Below, piece by piece: positions 7,813 through 8,249 of a stretch of 8,249 bases of DNA. Source of the stretch: Prevotellaceae bacterium (lineage in GTDB: Bacteria; Bacteroidota; Bacteroidia; Bacteroidales; UBA932); NCBI GenBank assembly GCA_031289895.1, contig JAITOP010000289.1, positions 1-8,249 on the forward strand, written 5' to 3'. The translations under genes were made by a program, and so were the position numbers. The notes beneath the pieces were generated by a model. That model searched no databases. It was given only the letters and a program-made list of their open reading frames with translations, and had not been told where the DNA came from. Within the stretch, counting starts at the first letter, position 1; the number at the start of each line of letters is the position of its first letter.

Positions 7813-7878
7813 AATTAACGTATTATAGAATTAAATAATTAAAATTAATATCTTTGTATGTGTTATTTTTAAAATTAA
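7809..7878 (+). repeat. Three TTAAAATTAA repeats at exact 30-nt spacing
   Basis: The 10-mer TTAAAATTAA occurs at 7809-7818, 7839-7848 and 7869-7878, each copy starting exactly 30 nt after the previous one. The first overlaps the MoxR stop codon, the second abuts the -7 element at 7849, and the third lies just before ATG 7884. Thirty bases is close to three helical turns, so the copies would face the same side of the DNA. The region is very AT-rich and the 10-mer contains only A and T, so chance is a real alternative. It could be an operator or just low-complexity sequence. Confidence 0.45.
7849..7856 (+). promoter_or_regulatory. Candidate Bacteroidota -7 promoter element
   Basis: TATCTTTG is an exact match to the Bacteroidota TAnnTTTG element. 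No clear TTG or TTTG -33 box is present 17-23 nt upstream, where the DNA is almost pure A/T. It would start transcription at about 7861-7865, some 20 nt before ATG 7884 and about 35-40 nt before the palindromic element at 7900, so it could drive the small ORF, a structured RNA, or the downstream restriction-like gene. Confidence 0.5.
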
Positions 7879-7883
7879 ATATT

Positions 7884-8033
7884 ATGAAAAATAAACAAAT
7901 TATAAAAGATGACAAAAAAAATCCCGTTAGGGATTGTATGTTGGTAGAAATGTACAAATCCTCCGATTGTTCGACCCCGTATGGGGTCGGAGGTGATGTG
8001 TGGACATTCTTTCTATCAACATTTGAATCCTAA
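7884..8033 (+). CDS. Small ORF (49 aa) through a palindromic element; coding status doubtful
   Basis: ATG 7884 opens a 49-codon frame ending at TAA 8031-8033. The product begins with a Lys/Asn-rich stretch, then NPVRDCMLVEM, KSSDCSTPYGVGGD and WTFFLSTFES. For: it lies 27 nt after a good -7 element and starts with MKNK after an A/T-rich leader. Against: all but its first five codons lie inside the nested inverted repeat at 7900-8056, so the amino acids may simply reflect the repeat. From memory, short predicted peptides with an (N/H)PVRD-x-MLVE-like core recur in Bacteroidota annotations, which would fit an interspersed repeat mis-called as coding. No function is proposed. Confidence 0.25.
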   Translation: MKNKQIIKDDKKNPVRDCMLVEMYKSSDCSTPYGVGGDVWTFFLSTFES

Positions 8034-8056
8034 CGAATTCATTCCATCTTTTATAA
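7900..8056. repeat. Nested palindromic element of about 157 nt (MITE/REP-like or structured RNA)
   Basis: Several pairs of arms nest around one centre. The outermost is a perfect 12-bp pair, TTATAAAAGATG (7900-7911) with CATCTTTTATAA (8045-8056). Next comes CGTTAGG(g)ATT (7925-7935, one bulged G) with AATCCTAACG (8026-8035). Then ATGTTGGTAGAAA (7938-7950) with TTTCTATCAACAT (8010-8022), 13 pairs including one G.T, extended by TGT/ACA (7951-7953 and 8004-8006). The tip is CCTCC/GGAGG (7960-7964 and 7989-7993) around GACCCC-gtat-GGGGTC (7973-7988). A local hairpin ATCCC-gtta-GGGAT (7921-7934) is an alternative fold of the left arm. The GC-rich tip stands out in this AT-rich DNA. A T-rich stretch (8061-8070) follows. 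No transposase is nearby. It may be a mobile miniature repeat, a folded RNA, or an elaborate terminator. Confidence 0.75.
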
Positions 8057-8117
8057 ATTATTTATTTTTTGTTACTTAATAAAATTGATATTATAAAAAA
8101 TATTAACAAAAACAGAA

Positions 8118-8249
8118 ATGAAAGAAACAATAACAAAAAAGGAATTATTTGGACAGATTGACTTTCGGGCAATTGCCGAAAATCCTGATTTCAAAGAAGA
8201 TAGTGTAAGAGAAGTGATTATTCTTCCTATTCTTAAAGAACTTGGATAT
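8118..8249 (+). CDS. N-terminus of a type I restriction HsdR-like protein, cut by the window edge
   Basis: ATG 8118 follows an A-rich leader and opens a frame that runs off the window after 44 codons. The visible protein is basic and polar at the start, followed by FGQIDFRAIAENPDFKEDS and VREVIILPILKELGY. The block FKEDSVRE-x-IILPIL-x-LGY is, in my recollection, characteristic of proteins annotated as type I restriction enzyme R N-terminal domain (HSDR_N-like, a PD-(D/E)xK nuclease fold); the nuclease residues themselves would lie beyond the edge. It could belong to a full HsdR or to a smaller stand-alone protein with only this domain. The 84 nt before it hold the right arm of the palindromic element and a TTTTTTG (8065-8071) that could be a weak -33 box; no convincing -7 element accompanies it. 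Confidence 0.65.
   Translation, partial: MKETITKKELFGQIDFRAIAENPDFKEDSVREVIILPILKELGY

Noticed and set aside
7921..8035. CRISPR repeat or simple intrinsic terminator
   Set aside because: Only one palindromic unit exists with no regularly spaced copies, and the GC-rich tip hairpin is not followed directly by a T-run.

Overview
The window is AT-rich DNA from a member of the Bacteroidota, most likely a Bacteroidales/Flavobacteriia-type organism; genus cannot be judged. Evidence for this: a YPNP-type type IX secretion (T9SS) sorting domain at the end of a large secreted protease, lipoproteins with relaxed Bacteroidota-style lipoboxes, starts preceded by A/T-rich leaders rather than Shine-Dalgarno sequences, and two TAnnTT(T/C)G-type -7 promoter elements.

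Region 1 (1-2723) is an exported-protein cluster: a 5'-truncated lipocalin-like lipoprotein, a second small lipoprotein, and, 4 nt later, a secreted M43-type metalloprotease with a PKD-like domain and a T9SS tail. The protease reading frame is broken early (a -1 shift between 891 and 927), so it is either a fresh pseudogene or a sequencing/assembly error; one added base restores a 635-residue protein. The protease tail also has a base composition abruptly different from its body.

Region 2 (2724-2814) is a compact boundary holding a strong intrinsic terminator and, directly abutting it, a candidate promoter for the next operon.

Region 3 (2815-7812) is a tightly coupled three-gene operon: a DUF58 membrane protein, an 878-residue membrane-anchored transglutaminase-like protein with an apparently intact Cys-His-Asp triad, and a MoxR-family AAA+ ATPase. 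The genes overlap by 4 and 26 nt. By family knowledge this is a cell-envelope module in which MoxR is thought to act as a chaperone or remodelling ATPase on its DUF58/transglutaminase partners; here MoxR is last, and no BatA/B-type vWA genes are in the operon.

Region 4 (7813-8117) is 305 nt between larger genes but not empty: three copies of a 10-mer at exact 30-nt spacing, a Bacteroidota -7 element, and a nested palindromic element of about 157 nt that could be a structured RNA or a MITE/REP-like repeat, with a 49-codon ORF running through its 5' part. Region 5 (8118-8249) is the start of a gene resembling the N-terminus of type I restriction HsdR-like proteins, cut off by the window edge.

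No tRNA, rRNA, CRISPR array, transposase or replication origin was recognised.
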